From assembly GCA_044351265.1 (NCBI GenBank), contig JBILGC010000008.1, positions 1 to 60,862 on the forward strand: 60,862 bases of DNA, in the 5' to 3' direction. The number at the start of each line of letters is the position of its first letter. Position 1 is the first letter of the stretch. This document shows positions 14,624 through 21,783 of this stretch, one piece after another. Origin of the DNA: JAJTFA01 sp044351265. GTDB lineage: Bacteria; Bacteroidota; Bacteroidia; UKL13-3. Both the position numbers and the translations under genes were made by a program. The notes beneath the pieces are model-generated. The model saw only the letters and a list, made by a program, of their open reading frames with translations. It did not search any database and was not told where the DNA came from.

Positions 14624-17146
14624 ATGGAGAACTTTATTTACTTAATCCCAGCGATGGGTATTTTGGCTCTGATAATTATGGCCGTTAAAAGCGCTTGGGT
14701 TAGCAAACAAGATGCAGGAACAGACAGAATGAAAGAAATTGCCGGCTACGTTGCCGAAGGCGCAATGGCTTTTTTGAAAGCCGAGTACCGCATTTTGGCT
14801 ATTTATGTGGTAATTGCAGGCGCAGCCTTAGGCTGGCTATCGCAGGTTGTTGAAACCTCTCATATTCTTATTGTTGTGGCCTTTGTATTGGGTTGCTTTT
14901 TTAGCGCATTGGCTGGTTTCTTCGGTATGCGCATAGCTACCAAAGCCAACGTTCGTACCACGCAGGCAGCAAGAACATCGCTTAGCAAGGCTCTTAAAGT
15001 TTCCTTTACCGGAGGAACTGTAATGGGATTGGGCGTAGCTGGTTTAGCCGTTCTTGGCTTGAGCATGCTCTTTATTCTTTTCTTTACCTTTTTTATGGAT
15101 GGCAGCCTCAATAATGGAGGATATGAAGCTATGACCCGCGTTTTAGAGGTTTTGGCAGGTTTCTCAGTTGGTGCTGAAAGTATTGCCTTATTTGCACGTG
15201 TGGGTGGTGGTATTTATACCAAAGCAGCTGACGTTGGTGCCGACCTAGTAGGTAAAGTAGAAGCAGGTATTCCTGAAGATGATCCGCGTAACCCTGCAAC
15301 CATTGCAGATAATGTGGGTGATAACGTAGGTGACGTAGCCGGTATGGGTGCCGATTTATTTGGCTCTTATGTAGCTACGGTTTTGGCTTCAATGGTGTTG
15401 GGTAACTACCTAATCCGTGATTTTATTCAGGCCAATGGAGATTTCAGCGGTATTCCTTTTAATGGCTTGGGTCCAATATTATTGCCATTAAGTATTGCAG
15501 GTTTCGGTTTGTTGGCTTCCATCATCAGCAGTTATTTTGTAAGTGTAAGTGATAATGGCAAAGCTGATACCAATACCGTTCAGGCGGCATTAAACCGAGG
15601 CAATTGGGCTTCTATTATTTTATCGCTTATAGCTTCATACTTTTTAATAAAAATGATGTTGCCTGAAACGATCACCATGAGTGTATTTAATGCAGGTGAA
15701 TTTAGCACAGCTACTACCACAGCTATGAATGTGTTTTATGCAGTAATCATTGGTATGTTTGTTGGTGGAGCAATTTCATATATAACAGAATTTTATACAG
15801 GCTTAGGTAAAAAGCCGGTTCTAGGCATTGTTCAAAAATCAGCTACAGGAGCCGCCACAAACATTATAGCAGGTTTAGGAACAGGTATGCTTTCTACTGC
15901 GCTGCCGGTAATTTTATTTGCAGGAGCCATCTGGGGAGCTTACGCTTTAGCCGGTTTTTATGGCGTGGGTATTGCTGCCTCAGCCATGATGGCCAATACT
16001 GCCATGCAGTTGGCAATTGATGCATTTGGGCCCATTGCAGACAATGCTGGTGGTGTTGCCGAAATGAGTGAACTACCTGCCGATGTGCGCGAAAAAACAG
16101 ATATTCTGGATTCAGTAGGAAATACCACTGCTGCCATTGGTAAAGGTTTTGCGATAGCCTCTGCTGCTTTAACAGCTTTGGCATTGTTTGCTGCTTATGT
16201 AACTTTTACCGGCATTAATGGTATTAATATATTTGATGCAAAAGTTTTGGCTGCTTTATTTATTGGTGGCATGATTCCGGTTGTGTTCTCAGCATTAGCC
16301 ATGAATTCGGTAGGTAAAGCTGCTATGGATATGGTAAATGAAGTACGCAGACAATTTCGTGAAATACCGGGCATTATGGAAGGCACAGCCAAACCAGAAT
16401 ATGGCAAATGCGTTGAAATTTCAACAAGCGCAGCCTTGCGTGAAATGTTGTTGCCGGGTGTTATAACCATTGTTACCCCAATTTTGGTTGGTTTTATTAT
16501 GGGTGCCGAAGCGCTTGGTGCTTATATGGCCGGTGTAACCGTTAGTGGTGTGTTGTGGGCTATTTTCCAAAACAATGCCGGTGGTGCCTGGGATAATGCT
16601 AAAAAATCTTTCGAAAAAGGAGTGGAGATTGAAGTAAATGGTAAAAAAGAAATATTCTATAAAAAATCAGAGCCGCATAAAGCAGCCGTTGTTGGAGATA
16701 CCGTGGGCGATCCGTTTAAAGATACTTCAGGCCCATCAATGAATATTTTAATTAAACTTACTTGTTTAGTTGGCTTAACGCTTGCACCTATGTTAGGACA
16801 TCAAATGAGCGGAGGCCACGGAGCATCAAAAGAAAAAATGGAATGTTGCGCTCCCGGTGAAATGAAAGAAATGAAATGCGATATGAGCAAATGTGCTGAT
16901 ATGACCCAGGAAGAGTGTGCTGCCATGTGCGATAGCCTAGGTTGCAGCGAAGAAGAAAAAGCAATGTGCTTGATGCATGCTAAAGGAGGTTCCTGTATGG
17001 AAGGATGCAGTCATGGTTGCAAATCAAAAGATGAGTGTGCCGAAAAATGTGGCGATAAATGCGCCAAGATGCATGATTCAAAATCATGTTCTCAATCGCA
17101 GGAAGAGAAACATGAACATAGCGAAGACCATCATAACGGTCATTAA
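14624..17146 (+). CDS. hppA: K+-dependent membrane-bound pyrophosphatase with Cys-rich C-terminal tail
   Basis: Couples hydrolysis of pyrophosphate to H+ (or Na+) pumping across the inner membrane. The 840-residue chain has the catalytic motifs DVGADLVGKVE (203-213) and DDPRNPATIADNVGDNVGD (219-237). GNTTAAIGKG starts at 499: Ala503 and Gly506 are the residues of the K+-dependent class, where K+-independent enzymes have Lys and Thr. K+-dependent members include both H+ and Na+ pumps, so the ion is open. The family body ends near 725 after the last helix. Residues 726-840 are an added tail with 15 Cys and many His, Met, Glu and Lys, ending HEHSEDHHNGH. Known topology puts the C-terminus outside the cytoplasm, so the tail would be periplasmic. 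A metal-binding role is inferred. Confidence 0.93.
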   Translation: MENFIYLIPAMGILALIIMAVKSAWVSKQDAGTDRMKEIAGYVAEGAMAFLKAEYRILAIYVVIAGAALGWLSQVVETSHILIVVAFVLGCFFSALAGFFGMRIATKANVRTTQAARTSLSKALKVSFTGGTVMGLGVAGLAVLGLSMLFILFFTFFMDGSLNNGGYEAMTRVLEVLAGFSVGAESIALFARVGGGIYTKAADVGADLVGKVEAGIPEDDPRNPATIADNVGDNVGDVAGMGADLFGSYVATVLASMVLGNYLIRDFIQANGDFSGIPFNGLGPILLPLSIAGFGLLASIISSYFVSVSDNGKADTNTVQAALNRGNWASIILSLIASYFLIKMMLPETITMSVFNAGEFSTATTTAMNVFYAVIIGMFVGGAISYITEFYTGLGKKPVLGIVQKSATGAATNIIAGLGTGMLSTALPVILFAGAIWGAYALAGFYGVGIAASAMMANTAMQLAIDAFGPIADNAGGVAEMSELPADVREKTDILDSVGNTTAAIGKGFAIASAALTALALFAAYVTFTGINGINIFDAKVLAALFIGGMIPVVFSALAMNSVGKAAMDMVNEVRRQFREIPGIMEGTAKPEYGKCVEISTSAALREMLLPGVITIVTPILVGFIMGAEALGAYMAGVTVSGVLWAIFQNNAGGAWDNAKKSFEKGVEIEVNGKKEIFYKKSEPHKAAVVGDTVGDPFKDTSGPSMNILIKLTCLVGLTLAPMLGHQMSGGHGASKEKMECCAPGEMKEMKCDMSKCADMTQEECAAMCDSLGCSEEEKAMCLMHAKGGSCMEGCSHGCKSKDECAEKCGDKCAKMHDSKSCSQSQEEKHEHSEDHHNGH

Positions 17147-17159
17147 TAAATAAATGCTT

Positions 17160-17197
17160 AAACAAAAAGCCCTGCAATTTTGCAGGGCTTTTTGTTT
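17160..17197. terminator. Bidirectional terminator between hppA and the PLP enzyme gene
   Basis: A perfect 17-bp stem (17160-17176 with 17181-17197) and a 4-nt loop, with an A-tract on one side and a T-tract on the other. It lies between convergent genes and can stop both. Confidence 0.9.
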
Positions 17198-17219
17198 GGT
17201 GTGAGCATAGCAACATAAT

Positions 17220-18470
17220 TTATGCACCCAATTCCACAATCGCCTGAACCAAGTTATCTAGTTCTTCAGTAGTTGTATATAAATGAGGGGTAATCCTAAC
17301 CCCTTGCACACCTGCTTTTTCATTTTCAATGGCTACTGTCCAGATCTTATACTTGTTTAATAAGGTTTTGGCAAGTTGCGAAGGGGATAAATTTTTAACG
17401 CCCACGTTAGCAATAGCTCCGGTTCTTTCTGGTACCGAAGGTGTATTTAGTATCACATTCTTTTTCTTCATTACCTTTTCGGTCCAGTAGTTCTTCAAAA
17501 ATTTTAATCGCGCTTCTTTTCTTTCAATTCCAATTTTTAAGTGATAATCTATGGCATGGTTAATAGCCAGATCTGTTGCAACTGGAATGGTTCCGGTGTG
17601 GTTTAGTTTTCTCATATCGTTTGTGGCAAAGGCTGATTCTCCAAACAATGGCCACATTTTTTCTATTTTATCTTTATTTACATATAATATTCCTGCGCCA
17701 AGCGGTGCGCCTAGCCATTTATGCAAGCTGCTGCCATAATAATCGCAATTCAGTTCCTTTAAATTAAAATGAATATGCGCTACTGCATGCGCTCCATCAA
17801 CCATTACCTCTACACCGTGCGCATGTGCCATATCACATATTTTTTTTACTGGTAATATTTGCCCGGTAATATTAATAATATGGCAAATCATGATAAGTTT
17901 GGTTTTAGGAGTGATGGCTTTTTCATAAAGCGAAACAATTTCTTCATCGTTTTGAGGATGGTTGGGTACAGATACCATATTAAGTTTAATGCCATACCTG
18001 CGTTCCTGTTGTCTAAACATATCAAGCATGCTTCCATAATCCTGCCAGGCAGCAATGGCTTCATCTCCGGGTTTCCAATCAATACCACTAATAATGGTAT
18101 CCAAAGATTCTGTTGTATTGCGTGTAATAATCAGTTCTTCGTTGCTGCACCCCAGCAATTGCGCAAGCCTGTTGCGTGTATTGTGTTTGTTTTCAAATTG
18201 CACGGTGCGCATGTAGTAAGAGTGCTCCCTGTTAACATGTCGTATATCATTGAGGTAGGCCTCCATCACCGGCTTGGCCATCATGCTATAGTAGCCGTTT
18301 TCAAGATTGATGTAGTCTGGCTTTAATTCATAATCATTTCTTATCTGCAACCAGAAATCATTGCTTTGCGTTTGGCTGGCCATCCACTCCATCCATTCTT
18401 TGCCATTGCTTATTAAGGGCATACCTGCCGAGAGGGCAAGTGTTTTCAGGAAACTTCGTTTGCTTACCAT
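17220..18470 (-). CDS. Class V aminotransferase-fold PLP enzyme with Tat-like leader
   Basis: A 416-residue PLP enzyme of the class V aminotransferase/isopenicillin-N-epimerase-like group. The Schiff-base lysine is Lys251 in SSLHKWLGAPLG. Asp225 in VDGAHAV contacts the pyridine nitrogen. TRNTTESL (117-124) matches the phosphate-binding segment. The N-terminus SKRSFLKTLALSAG looks like a twin-arginine leader but has KR in place of RR, so export as a folded periplasmic enzyme is plausible, not certain. Possible reactions are cysteine desulfuration, epimerisation or transamination; the sequence does not settle it. It stands alone and shares the terminator with hppA. Confidence 0.83.
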   Translation of the reverse strand: MVSKRSFLKTLALSAGMPLISNGKEWMEWMASQTQSNDFWLQIRNDYELKPDYINLENGYYSMMAKPVMEAYLNDIRHVNREHSYYMRTVQFENKHNTRNRLAQLLGCSNEELIITRNTTESLDTIISGIDWKPGDEAIAAWQDYGSMLDMFRQQERRYGIKLNMVSVPNHPQNDEEIVSLYEKAITPKTKLIMICHIINITGQILPVKKICDMAHAHGVEVMVDGAHAVAHIHFNLKELNCDYYGSSLHKWLGAPLGAGILYVNKDKIEKMWPLFGESAFATNDMRKLNHTGTIPVATDLAINHAIDYHLKIGIERKEARLKFLKNYWTEKVMKKKNVILNTPSVPERTGAIANVGVKNLSPSQLAKTLLNKYKIWTVAIENEKAGVQGVRITPHLYTTTEELDNLVQAIVELGA

Positions 18471-18600
18471 AAAATCAAATTAAATATAAATATATAGAAA
18501 ATCTGATTCCATCAATATGCATATTTGTTTTTGTTACTTATGGAATATTTTATTTAAACGAGCCACTGCATAAGTGCTGGAGCGGCTTTACATCATTAAT

Positions 18601-18631
18601 TTTGTTTAGCCTGTTTTTGTGATTATCTTTG
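18601..18631 (+). promoter_or_regulatory. Promoter of the cold-shock-domain gene
   Basis: TTTG at 18601-18604, 19 nt, then TATCTTTG at 18624-18631, identical in spacing and -7 box to the rplU promoter. It predicts a 5' untranslated leader of about 70 nt before the start at 18709. A second -7-like box, TAATTTTG, lies at 18597-18604. Confidence 0.6.
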
Positions 18632-18708
18632 ACTATCATAATTATTGACGCGTTCTGCATCTGTACTGATTGTTTTTCGCTCACTCATTATCCTAATTAA
18701 ATAAAAAC

Positions 18709-19170
18709 ATGGGCAAATCGCAAGAAACATTCAGCAAAAAAGAAAGAGAAAAAAAGAAATTAAAAAAGCGTCAGGACAAAGAACAGAAAAAAGAAGAACG
18801 CAAATCTGCATCACTTAAGGGGCAGGGGTTAGAGGCCATGTTTGCCTATGTTGATCATAATGGAAACTTAACGGATACACCACCAGACCCAAAGAAAAAA
18901 TACGAAATAAATCAGGAAGACATTCGAATTAGCACCCCTAAAATGCAAGATCTTCCGGAAGAGGATAAAACCGGTTCAGGTGTTATCTCTTATTTCAATA
19001 CATCAAAAGGCTATGGTTTTATTAAGGTGCCCAGATCAAATGTGAGTTATTTCGTGCATGCCAATAATTTAACGGAGCAAGTAGGAGAGGGAGATAAGGT
19101 AACTTTTGAGATAGAGCAGGGGCCAAGAGGTACCATTGCCGTTAATGTTCGAAAAGTTACAGTGGCATAA
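18709..19170 (+). CDS. Cold-shock-domain protein with long basic N-terminal extension
   Basis: A 153-residue protein. Residues about 90-153 form a cold-shock domain with KGYGFI (RNP1) and YFVHAN (RNP2-like), which binds single-stranded RNA or DNA. The first about 35 residues are almost all Lys, Glu, Arg and Gln (KKEREKKKLKKRQDKEQKK) and should form a charged helix or disordered tail. A linker of about 50 residues joins the two. Free cold-shock proteins are only about 65-70 residues long, so this is an extended form found in Bacteroidota. An RNA-chaperone role is likely. It is next to rpsU but separated by that gene's own candidate promoter. Confidence 0.88.
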   Translation: MGKSQETFSKKEREKKKLKKRQDKEQKKEERKSASLKGQGLEAMFAYVDHNGNLTDTPPDPKKKYEINQEDIRISTPKMQDLPEEDKTGSGVISYFNTSKGYGFIKVPRSNVSYFVHANNLTEQVGEGDKVTFEIEQGPRGTIAVNVRKVTVA

Positions 19171-19177
19171 GTATTTA

Positions 19178-19209
19178 TTTGGCTAATTCAGAAAATAGCC
19201 CTTTCTTTG
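19178..19209 (+). promoter_or_regulatory. Weak candidate promoter of rpsU
   Basis: TTTG at 19178-19181, 20 nt, and TTTCTTTG at 19202-19209, one mismatch from TAnnTTTG. It lies 49 nt before the start codon. Confidence 0.35.
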
Positions 19210-19243
19210 TCGTCCCTTATTAAAATAAAGGAGACTTAAAGGG

Positions 19244-19251
19244 AGGAGGTG
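19244..19251 (+). promoter_or_regulatory. Strong Shine-Dalgarno site of rpsU, probable autoregulatory site
   Basis: AGGAGGTG is an 8-nt match to the complement of the 16S rRNA 3' end and lies 7 nt before the ATG. Such sites are rare in Bacteroidota, where bS21 with bS6 and bS18 hides the anti-Shine-Dalgarno. On that basis free anti-SD in bS21-poor ribosomes would favour this mRNA. Confidence 0.75.
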
Positions 19252-19258
19252 TACAAAT

Positions 19259-19453
19259 ATGATCTACATTAACGTTAAAGAAAACGAATCACTAGACAAA
19301 GCGCTTAAAAAATTTAAGAAGAAATTCGAAAAAACAGGCGTTGTTAAAGAACTGCGCGAACGCCAGTCTTTTACCAAACCTTGTATTAAGAAGCGTCAGC
19401 AGATCATCCGTGCGGCCTACAAGCTTAAAATGCAGCAGGAATCAGGATCTTAA
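19259..19453 (+). CDS. rpsU: Small-subunit ribosomal protein bS21
   Basis: A 64-residue, very basic protein with the bS21 pattern IYINVKENESLDKALKKFKK followed by RQSFTKP and a Lys/Arg-rich end. In Bacteroidota bS21 helps sequester the 16S anti-Shine-Dalgarno on the 30S platform. The gene carries a strong Shine-Dalgarno of its own, unlike its neighbours, which fits feedback control by bS21 content. It is a single-gene unit closed by a strong terminator and opens the conserved rpsU-xer-raiA-tRNA-tuf region. Confidence 0.96.
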   Translation: MIYINVKENESLDKALKKFKKKFEKTGVVKELRERQSFTKPCIKKRQQIIRAAYKLKMQQESGS

Positions 19454-19476
19454 GATAATTTTATCTGAATAATTAG

Positions 19477-19512
19477 CAGCCCCGCATTCATGTGGGGCTG
19501 TTTTGTTTTTTT
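19477..19512 (+). terminator. Rho-independent terminator of rpsU
   Basis: A 10-bp stem (CAGCCCCGCA with TGTGGGGCTG, one G-U pair) and a TTCA loop, followed by TTTTGTTTTTTT. Confidence 0.88.
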
Positions 19513-19556
19513 AAGGAAGATATCATACCTTCGGTAAAGCTAATTGTGTAATAGGT

Positions 19557-20450
19557 ATGATGGAAGAATGCATTACATCATTCATTCAGTATTTAACGTT
19601 TGAAAAACAGTTCTCAACACATACCATTAGTGCTTACAGGGTAGATTTAATGCAGTTCTCCCAATACATCCAACTGCAATACGAAACCAATCACCCACGT
19701 TTTATTAATCATCAGATGATAAGGAGTTGGCTTGTGCAATTGATGCACGAAAAAGTTTCAGCCCGTAGTGTAAACCGTAAATTGTCTTCTCTTAAATCTT
19801 TTTATAGATTTTTGATGAAGGAGAAAGTGGTTAGCAATAATCCTCTTTCGAAAGTTCAGCCACCTAAAACAAGCAAACGTCTTCCTGTATTCGTAGAAGA
19901 GCAACACATGAATCGTTTGCTTGATTATGAAGATATTGCCTTTGATGATGATTTTGCAGGCAAGCGAAACAAACTTATCTTGATTCTTTTTTACAGCACA
20001 GGTATTCGTTTGTCTGAATTAATTGGCTTGAAAACAGCAGATATCGATTTTACCAGAGATACATTAAAAGTTCTGGGAAAAAGAAATAAAGAACGCATTA
20101 TACCTATAACGGCAGAGTTAAAAGAAGAGCTCAATCATTACTTACAATCCAGAACTGACCAGTTTATTCAGCATGAATATTTGTTTACAACAGATGCAGG
20201 GCAAAAGATGTATCCGAAATTGGTATATAATGTTGTAAAAAAATACCTGTCCTTGGTAACCTCCATTGAGAAAAGGAGCCCACATGTGCTTAGGCATACC
20301 TTTGCTACTCATTTACTAAATAAAGGAGCTGATTTAAATGCGATAAAGGAGCTGCTAGGTCATGCCAATCTTGCGGCAACTCAAGTTTACACGCATAACA
20401 GCATTGAGCGTTTAAAGAATATATATAAGAATAAACACCCCCGAGCTTAA
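19557..20450 (+). CDS. xerC: Xer-type tyrosine recombinase
   Basis: A 297-residue site-specific recombinase with a SAM-like N-terminal DNA-binding domain (about 1-95) and a catalytic domain. All active-site residues are present: Arg151, Lys175, His243, Arg246 (HVLRHTFATH), His269 and the nucleophile Tyr278. It resolves chromosome dimers at dif together with a second Xer protein. The position between rpsU and raiA is conserved in the phylum, so it is a housekeeping enzyme and not a phage integrase. Whether it should be named XerC or XerD is uncertain. Two Met codons in a row start the frame; either could be used. Confidence 0.88.
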   Translation: MMEECITSFIQYLTFEKQFSTHTISAYRVDLMQFSQYIQLQYETNHPRFINHQMIRSWLVQLMHEKVSARSVNRKLSSLKSFYRFLMKEKVVSNNPLSKVQPPKTSKRLPVFVEEQHMNRLLDYEDIAFDDDFAGKRNKLILILFYSTGIRLSELIGLKTADIDFTRDTLKVLGKRNKERIIPITAELKEELNHYLQSRTDQFIQHEYLFTTDAGQKMYPKLVYNVVKKYLSLVTSIEKRSPHVLRHTFATHLLNKGADLNAIKELLGHANLAATQVYTHNSIERLKNIYKNKHPRA

Positions 20451-20529
20451 GTCCTGCCAATAATTTATAAATTATGCAGCAAATCTGAGGCGGGCAAGAT
20501 TAAATGCAAACAACTTAATCAATATTCCC

Positions 20530-20844
20530 ATGAAAGTAGAAATTCAATCCATCCATTTCAAAGCAGACAAAAAATTGCTTGAATTTGTGAGCAAAAAAAT
20601 TGAGAAACTGGCAAAATTTTATGACGGCATTCGCAGTGCTGAGGTTTTTCTAAGACTGGAAAAGGATGCAGGAAAGGAAAACAAAGTTATTGAGGTTAAG
20701 GTAAACCTTAATGCCAATACCATTTTTGCGAAAGAGCAAAGTACAACTTTTGAATCGGGGACGGACATGGTTATGGATAAGCTGGTAACACAGGTTAGAA
20801 AATACAAGGAAAAATACCAAAGCAAATTGGCAGTTAGTGCATAA
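20530..20844 (+). CDS. raiA: Ribosome hibernation-promoting factor, short HPF/RaiA type
   Basis: A 104-residue protein of the HPF/YfiA/RaiA family, with the beta-alpha-beta-beta-beta-alpha fold visible as KVEIQSIHFKADKKLLEFV, the AEVFLRLEK strand and a C-terminal helix rich in Lys. It binds the 30S decoding site and silences ribosomes in stationary phase. It lacks the C-terminal dimerisation domain of long HPF. It lies between the Xer gene and the tRNA cluster, as usual in Bacteroidota. Confidence 0.92.
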   Translation: MKVEIQSIHFKADKKLLEFVSKKIEKLAKFYDGIRSAEVFLRLEKDAGKENKVIEVKVNLNANTIFAKEQSTTFESGTDMVMDKLVTQVRKYKEKYQSKLAVSA

Positions 20845-20932
20845 GAAACTGATTTATAGCTAAAAGTGCAGGTCAACTTTTGATCTTCACTTTTTTATAC
20901 TGCCTGGTTTTTAATAATTTTTTTAAAAAAAG

Positions 20933-20963
20933 TTGAAAATATCCTTCAGATGCTGCACTTTTG
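20933..20963 (+). promoter_or_regulatory. Upstream candidate promoter of the tRNA-tuf operon
   Basis: TTG at 20933-20935, 20 nt, and CACTTTTG at 20956-20963, one mismatch from TAnnTTTG. The 268-bp gap between raiA and the first tRNA holds only this and the promoter at 21023-21052. Confidence 0.4.
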
Positions 20964-21022
20964 CCGAACTGTTACGCATCCTACTCTTTAAAGCTTTTTT
21001 TAAATAAAAAGTTGCTTCCTAC

Positions 21023-21052
21023 TTGTAATCATCCTGCAAAACGCTACATTTG
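21023..21052 (+). promoter_or_regulatory. Main candidate promoter of the tRNA-tuf operon
   Basis: TTG at 21023-21025, 19 nt, and TACATTTG at 21045-21052, a full -7 match. It lies 60 nt before the first tRNA. Confidence 0.55.
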
Positions 21053-21112
21053 CAGTCCTTTTTTCTAAAAGGGCGAAATTGTATTATGTTCTTTGCAGAT
21101 TAAAAATCATAC

Positions 21113-21185
21113 GCCACTTTAGCTCAGCTGGTAGAGCAACTGATTTGTAATCAGTAGGTCGCTGGTTCGATTCCGGCAAGTGGCT
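21113..21185 (+). tRNA. tRNA-Thr (anticodon TGT)
   Basis: A 73-nt cloverleaf: acceptor GCCACTT pairs with AAGTGGC, the discriminator is T, the D-arm contains AGCTCAGCTGGTAGAGC, and the anticodon loop TTTGTAA sits in an ACTGA/TCAGT stem. The T-arm has GGTTCGATTCC. CCA is not encoded. It is first in the tRNA cluster. Confidence 0.96.
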
Positions 21186-21205
21186 CACCTGTTTATTCAG
21201 TAATC

Positions 21206-21288
21206 GGGGAGATACCAAAGTGGCCAACTGGGACGGACTGTAAATCCGTTGTCTTACGACTTCGAAGGTTCGAATCCTTCTCTCCCCA
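21206..21288 (+). tRNA. tRNA-Tyr (anticodon GTA)
   Basis: An 83-nt class II tRNA: acceptor GGGGAGA/TCTCCCC with discriminator A, anticodon loop CTGTAAA in an ACGGA/TCCGT stem, a long variable arm (TGTCTTACGACTTCG region) and T-arm GGTTCGAATCC. Confidence 0.96.
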
Positions 21289-21355
21289 CTACAAATGAAG
21301 GTTAACTTTTAATTGCTAAATGATAAAACATTTGGCACTTCAATTCGAAATTTAA

Positions 21356-21424
21356 CTTTCAAATAATGCGGGAGTAGCTTATCCCGATAGCCGATAAATC
21401 GGTATCGGGAGGTAGAGCGAAAGC
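21356..21424 (+). pseudogene. Truncated tRNA-Gly copy interrupted by a palindrome
   Basis: Bases 21356-21379 are identical to 21465-21488, covering leader and acceptor 5' strand of the intact tRNA-Gly. Where the intact gene has CAGTT in the D-loop, this copy has 31 nt of palindrome. It then resumes with GGTAGAGCGA and matches 13 of 14 further bases before diverging at about 21424. There is no anticodon arm, T-arm or 3' acceptor strand, so it cannot make a tRNA. Confidence 0.85.
21380..21410. repeat. Palindromic element inside the broken tRNA-Gly copy
   Basis: TCCCGATA (21382-21389) pairs with TATCGGGA (21403-21410), and inside it CCGAT (21391-21395) pairs with ATCGG (21398-21402), with one bulged G. 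It fills exactly the D-loop position. TCCCGATA-type palindromes are, from memory, frequent in Bacteroidota intergenic DNA. Confidence 0.7.
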
Positions 21425-21476
21425 AAAGAGGAAATAACATTTCTTTTTGTCAGGATGAATAGGTCTTTCAAATAAT

Positions 21477-21549
21477 GCGGGAGTAGCTCAGTTGGTAGAG
21501 CGACAGCCTTCCAAGCTGTAGGTCGCGGGTTCGAGCCTCGTCTCCCGCT
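21477..21549 (+). tRNA. tRNA-Gly (anticodon TCC)
   Basis: A 73-nt cloverleaf: acceptor GCGGGAG/CTCCCGC with discriminator T, anticodon loop CTTCCAA in an ACAGC/GCTGT stem, and T-arm GGGTTCGAGCC. CCA is not encoded. A broken copy of its 5' part lies 109 bp upstream. Confidence 0.96.
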
Positions 21550-21617
21550 CAAGTCAATTCTAATTGGCCATTGATTAAAATTAGTGGCTGGTTAGTTAAG
21601 TTGAAATGGGCCAATTT

Positions 21618-21689
<72 letters not shown>

Positions 21690-21783
21690 CAAAGGTGAGG
21701 GTGATAAGATTGTTCAATTTTTATTCGGGACAATAGCATAATGAAATGAAACTTTAAACTTTAAAATATAACAAACTAAAATT

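Noticed and set aside
17859..18326. 155-codon plus-strand open frame opposite the PLP enzyme gene
   Set aside because: It is antisense to a clear coding gene with intact motifs, and its composition follows from the opposite codons.
21562..21616. AATTGGCC/GGCCAATT inverted repeat between tRNA-Gly and tRNA-Thr
   Set aside because: Only 8 bp with a 39-nt loop; likely chance in short AT-rich spacer DNA.
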